Source: Fragilariopsis cylindrus CCMP1102
Taxonomy: Eukaryota > Bacillariophyta > Bacillariophyceae > Bacillariales > Bacillariaceae
NCBI GenBank assembly: GCA_900095095.1
Contig: FMBT01000467.1
Span: 24,119 to 88,118 of the forward strand
Direction: 5' to 3'
DNA length: 64,000 bases
Made by a program: the position numbers and the translations under genes. Position 1 is the stretch's first letter. Each line of letters begins with the position of its first letter. Below, in pieces: positions 63,954 through 64,000 of the stretch. Under the pieces are notes generated by a model. The model worked only from the letters and a program-made list of their open reading frames with translations. It made no database searches and had not been told where the DNA came from.

Positions 63954-64000
63954 TGTTTTTATTTTATCTGATCGATGATAACGATGATGATGAGATGATG

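Overview
The window looks like nuclear DNA of a photosynthetic stramenopile, most likely a diatom. The evidence is: a secreted protein with PSxxPS and TKxPTK repeats; an FKBP isomerase with a secretory signal, an SEAF motif and a second lumen-type signal, as expected for a plastid of secondary origin; a GT60 Skp1-type GlcNAc-transferase; short GT-AG introns (about 110 to 190 bases); AT-rich intergenic DNA full of microsatellites; and a 79-codon fragment resembling DUF3494 ice-binding proteins, which hints at a cold-water lineage. The species is inference only.

Layout. 1-4.5 kb: the 3' part of a possible surface protein and a poly-Gln coiled-coil protein. 4.5-10.3 kb: a CDK10/11-like kinase, a flavodoxin-like protein and a badly interrupted GT60 glycosyltransferase. 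10.3-20.2 kb: a transposon island with a nearly full-length, decayed non-LTR retrotransposon (endonuclease, reverse transcriptase, chromo/tudor-like patch, RNase H, zinc knuckle) and an inverted 3' fragment of a second copy. 20.2-24.8 kb: a repeat-rich island with a 97-bp tandem array, a dispersed repeat in both orientations, a spliced secreted Ala/Thr-rich protein and the ice-binding fragment. 24.9-27.8 kb: two divergent methyltransferase genes, the second an MTQ2/HEMK2-type release-factor methyltransferase. 28.8-41.5 kb: a putative mitochondrial protein, a two-domain fluoride exporter, a galectin-RRM protein, a nuclear-type acidic protein, scraps of weak coding sequence and a coiled-coil secretory protein. 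42.7-52.4 kb: an Asp-rich putative mitochondrial protein, a Cys/His-motif protein, an M50B-like membrane metallopeptidase, a protein with internal duplications, the lumenal FKBP, a small broken gene and a membrane protein. 53-64 kb: a four-helix membrane protein, a secreted Cys-rich membrane-anchored protein, a saccharopine-dehydrogenase-like protein, a small nuclear-type protein, a YqgF/RuvX-like protein, a SET-like gene with a 37-nt microexon, and a P-loop protein with a neighbouring basic protein.

The genes are mostly unrelated housekeeping or lineage-specific genes, and no operon-like system is evident. The strongest cross-cutting signal is that many genes (GT60, galectin-RRM, 50.8, 53, 54, 55.8, 58 and 62-64 kb) need one to six frame changes, although the protein between the changes still looks conserved. 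That points to uncorrected indels in the assembly, or to many recent pseudogenes. Several genes were reassembled here by predicting splice sites with matching phase. Coordinates of frame changes are approximate.
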